Origin: Breviolum minutum Mf 1.05b.01
Taxonomy: Eukaryota; Sar; Dinophyceae; Suessiales; Symbiodiniaceae
Length of the DNA stretch: 64,000 nt
Direction of reading: 5' to 3'
Assembly: GCA_000507305.1 (NCBI GenBank)
Contig: DF239728.1
Span: 32,137-96,136 of the forward strand
Shown here in pieces: positions 61,270-64,000 of the stretch (position 1 is its first letter; each line of letters begins with the position of its first letter). Under the pieces are notes generated by a model. That model had not been told where the DNA came from, did no database searches, and saw nothing but the letters and a program-made list of their open reading frames with translations. The translations under genes and the position numbers were made by a program.

Positions 61270-62222
61270 CGATTTCAAAGATTTGTATAGATTTGTTATT
61301 TGGAATTGGAAAAGATCCAATTTGACTAATATATACTAATATGTTTCAAACAGGTTGAAGCCACCGAGTAGATGAAATAAATGGCATTTGTTGAACACTT
61401 TTGAAAATTCCTTCAAGCTTTATGTCTCTATTCTCGCATGCCCCGTGTGAGTCCCTTTTCAATAATGCAAGACAGGCTAGGGATGAACACAAACATGTGC
61501 CGCTTCTGTCATTTCGAAAGCAATCAGTGCAGTCTTGCAGACTTGATGAAGTTTTTTGAAATCTTGCGGTCCAAAGATGCAAGGTTTCCACAAAAAGGCA
61601 CCTGTGAGGCCGACTGTAGCTCACTGTGCCAGGACAACCTAGCTGATGAGAGTCTCTTGGTATGCCATGGGGACACAGGTTTACGGAATGTGGGGAGGGA
61701 GGACGATTGAAGCTTGCACAGGGCCAGAAAAATCTTGGCATTGATTGGTAGAGACAGTAGCTCTGATGTTCTTTTGCTCGAACCCTCTCCCTATGGTGCA
61801 ACAGAGTACATCCTTTTTATCTTTCTGTTCAATATACTGATTGTCAAAGACCAAGTGACCAATATTATTCTATTCATCATCCATGCAACCAGAAATTCCG
61901 GACATGGCTGAGAAGAAGAAGCAGAAGAAGAAGTAGTAGTAGTAGTAGTAGTAGAAGAAGCAGAAGAAGAAGAAAACGAGGAAGAAGTAGAAGTGAAGCC
62001 ATGAATTCTCAAACTCATTTTCTTTCTGGGGAGGCTTTGGGTGGCACTCCGTGATCGGCCCTTTTCGGCCCTTTGAGGTGATCAAGTCATCGCTGCCATT
62101 CGCATGCAGGTCACATATGGTCACTTCATGGAAACGGTGCAAAAAAAGTCATAGTTCCACGATGTTCCATGGTTGATTTGACCCAAGAGATGGAATTTTC
62201 TGTTGCAAATTGATTTACAGCC
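61270..62222. other. Stretch with competing frames and a GAA/GTA microsatellite
   Basis: Frames on both strands (61346-61801 minus, 61438-61710 plus) overlap; neither has splice support. The plus frame is Cys-rich (TNMCRFCHFESNQC). A GAA/GTA repeat follows at 61910-61995. Confidence 0.35.
61910..61995. repeat. (GAA)n/(GTA)n microsatellite
   Basis: GAAGAAGAAGCAGAAG, then six or more GTA units, then GAA units. Non-coding. Confidence 0.85.
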
Positions 62223-62453
62223 ATGACAGCTGTGGCGCCGGAAAGTCTGACAGGTGAAGGGTGTCGCTCCCTTTCGTCGGATGCTGAACATTGTCACGTG
62301 GCAACAGATCCATTCCATTTTTTTTCGTTGTGTTTGGAAAGGATGGTGAAGGGGACTGCATACCCATTTTCCCCTGCTGCGGGGCGATCTCGACTGGAGA
62401 AGTTGAGACGTGAGCTACTGTTAGTCAGTCCACGAAGTGTTTGGGATGACTAA
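62223..62453 (+). CDS. Small ORF or terminal exon, unknown
   Basis: ATG just after TTACAGCC; 76 codons: MTAVAPESLTGEGCRSLSS, then FFSLCLERMVKGTAYPF and SRLEKLRRELLLVSPRSVWD. The composition looks coding and it ends TAA after VWDD. The start may instead be an acceptor at CAG (62220). No family recognised. Confidence 0.4.
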   Translation: MTAVAPESLTGEGCRSLSSDAEHCHVATDPFHFFSLCLERMVKGTAYPFSPAAGRSRLEKLRRELLLVSPRSVWDD

Positions 62454-62561
62454 GGATTAACACGTTGTAATTACTGGGAAAGTTACCATATTAAGAGATT
62501 TTATCTCTCAACAGTAGCACTACAAGAACTAGAAGGTTTTAACAAGTATCCTTCCCCACAG

Positions 62562-63201
62562 ATGGCTGAAGCGAGATTGGAACCATGCAGCCGCAACGAT
62601 GAGGTGAGTACCTTGGGACTGTGGTTACTTTTCCAACCCCGAGAAGATTCAGCCTCGTTGCTGTTGACCAAGCAGGGGCGCAGCTCGATCTGAACAGGGC
62701 GGAGGAAGGTGCTACACTTGAATCCGGATATTTTTGGGGATATGTCGTGTGACGTGTGGTAGGCATACTCAGAGTGAATCAAGAATCACTTCTATTATAT
62801 AGACAGGTCAGGGTACTGTGTATATATATATATACATGTTGCCTGTATATGTATGTATATTTATTTATAACATATATATATATATATGATATATGCATAC
62901 CATACACTGTAAAAACATCCATCTAAAATTCCCAACGCAAGTGTCACATCCAAGATGCAAGAACCAGAAAGGCCGAATTTTTCTTGGCCTTGAGTTCCCT
63001 CCAAATGTCTATCAGATCAGCACACCGTACCCTTCGAATTTCCAATGGTGGACAGCGATGGACACAAAAAAGCTTGGTACTGAGGTTTCATTTGCTGGGG
63101 CCGGGGACAAGAAGCTCAACCTGGTGCGGTGCGTGCCTACTTGGGCCAGGCCACTGTTGTCTTCTACCAGCAAACAGCTTGCAAGTGAACACCACCAATG
63201 A
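62562..63201 (+). CDS. Unknown gene: possible first exon and downstream block
   Basis: Exon 62562-62603 is bounded by CCACAG and GAG/GTGAGT and reads MAEARLEPCSRNDE in phase 0. A block from about 62944 to 63201 reads GRIFLGLEFPPNVYQISTP, then NFQWWTAMDTKKLGTEVSF and AGAGDKKLNLVRCVPTW. An alternative frame at its 3' end (AVRAYLGQATVVFYQ) also looks coding, so a splice near AAC/CTGGTGCGG is possible. Family unknown. Confidence 0.35.
62817..62892. repeat. (TA)n-rich tract
   Basis: TATATATATATATACATG…ATATATATATATATG. Non-coding intron sequence between the two blocks above. Confidence 0.8.
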
Positions 63202-63837
63202 GTGACTACAGATGTGGTCGACAAAAGTCTAAGAGAGCTGTCATCACACATAGCCAAAGCTTTTATGAAACCGCCAGATCGTTTGCTTCCTCCTGATCCT
63301 TTTTGCCACAGCCTTAATTTTGTGGTCAGGGTAGGAAGGTGGCTGCAACCGGGTGGAGGTTGACAACACCACAGAGTATGGGAAGAGTACATCATTGAAC
63401 ACTCAGCATTGAGGAGTACCCCAACCCTCAGGAGAGGCATGGTACTTGAATCAAAGGATTCGCAAAAGTAAAGACTATATAGATACTATTGAGTAGATAT
63501 AGCTTATAACCAATTATATGATTATGTAGGACTTTGGAGTCTCAATGTGATTGGAGCCGGGAAATGATTCATACTTCAATAAGGAAGATGAGATACTATT
63601 TCCCTGACAAAAACATGTTGAGGTGGTGCTGCTGGGCGCCTGGAGCTATATTTTGCACATGGAGGTGCTGCACAGAAAAAATGGTGACATCATGAGGATG
63701 ACGGTGAAATTGATGGGGATGGGTGATGGATGATTATGATGCTTAGATATATGTGTTGTTTTAATGTACACATGGAATTATTGCTATGATTCATCATTAT
63801 CTTCTTCATTCTTCTTCTTATTATGATATTATATATT
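63202..63837. other. Gene-free end region
   Basis: No supported exon. ATGATG/ATTATG-type degenerate short repeats increase towards the GTT array. Confidence 0.35.

Positions 63838-64000
<163 letters not shown>

Noticed and set aside
61346..61801. 151-codon minus-strand frame
   Set aside because: Overlaps a 90-codon plus frame; neither has context, so no gene is called.

Overview
The window looks like nuclear DNA of a dinoflagellate, most likely Symbiodiniaceae or a relative (I cannot fix the genus). Every gene I can identify by family is on the + strand. Genes are cut into short exons of about 24 to 190 bases. Several introns, placed by protein homology and codon phase, use GC or GA instead of GT at the 5' splice site. 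Most of the sequence is intron, spacer, microsatellite or transposon. No prokaryotic operon, CRISPR array or convincing tRNA or rRNA gene was seen.

Layout. 0.1-3.6 kb: a long coiled-coil gene in short exons. 4.7-6.8 kb: two nearly identical cyclophilin A-type genes in tandem, each with three exons. 7-20 kb: exons of unrecognised genes (7.8-8.9, 14.4-16.3 and 19.7 kb are the best) and two foldback (MITE-like) elements. 21.3-23.3 kb: a Bin3/MePCE-type RNA 5'-phosphate methyltransferase gene in six recognisable exons. 25.1-42.65 kb: a PPIL2-type spliceosomal cyclophilin gene in at least 15 exons, followed from mid-protein to the conserved FSSW C-terminus. 42.7-64 kb: scattered exons of unidentified genes, more foldback elements and microsatellites; the last 160 bases are a GTT array.

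The most striking object is a nearly intact 6.8-kb tyrosine-recombinase retrotransposon (27296-34122) inside a 10.3-kb intron of the PPIL2-type gene, in the same orientation. It has split direct repeats (A1 - ORFs - B1A2 - B2), as in Ngaro/PAT elements of the DIRS group. It carries Gag-like ORFs, reverse transcriptase, RNase H and a tyrosine recombinase. Its RNase H is interrupted by about 400 residues holding a Cys/His cluster and a C5-cytosine-methyltransferase-like region. Its reading frames are linked by two phase-correct -1 slippery heptamers (GGGAAAA and GGGAAAG) and by a TGATG stop/start overlap. One further junction, into the RT frame, needs a +1 shift and is unexplained.

A family of about 100-bp foldback elements with GGGTGTTTCC-type ends has five copies here, and a second family (ends TACCCTCC...AACTAACAT) has two. 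Gene functions lean towards protein folding and RNA processing: two cyclophilin A copies, the spliceosomal cyclophilin and a snRNA-capping methyltransferase. There is no operon logic beyond shared direction.
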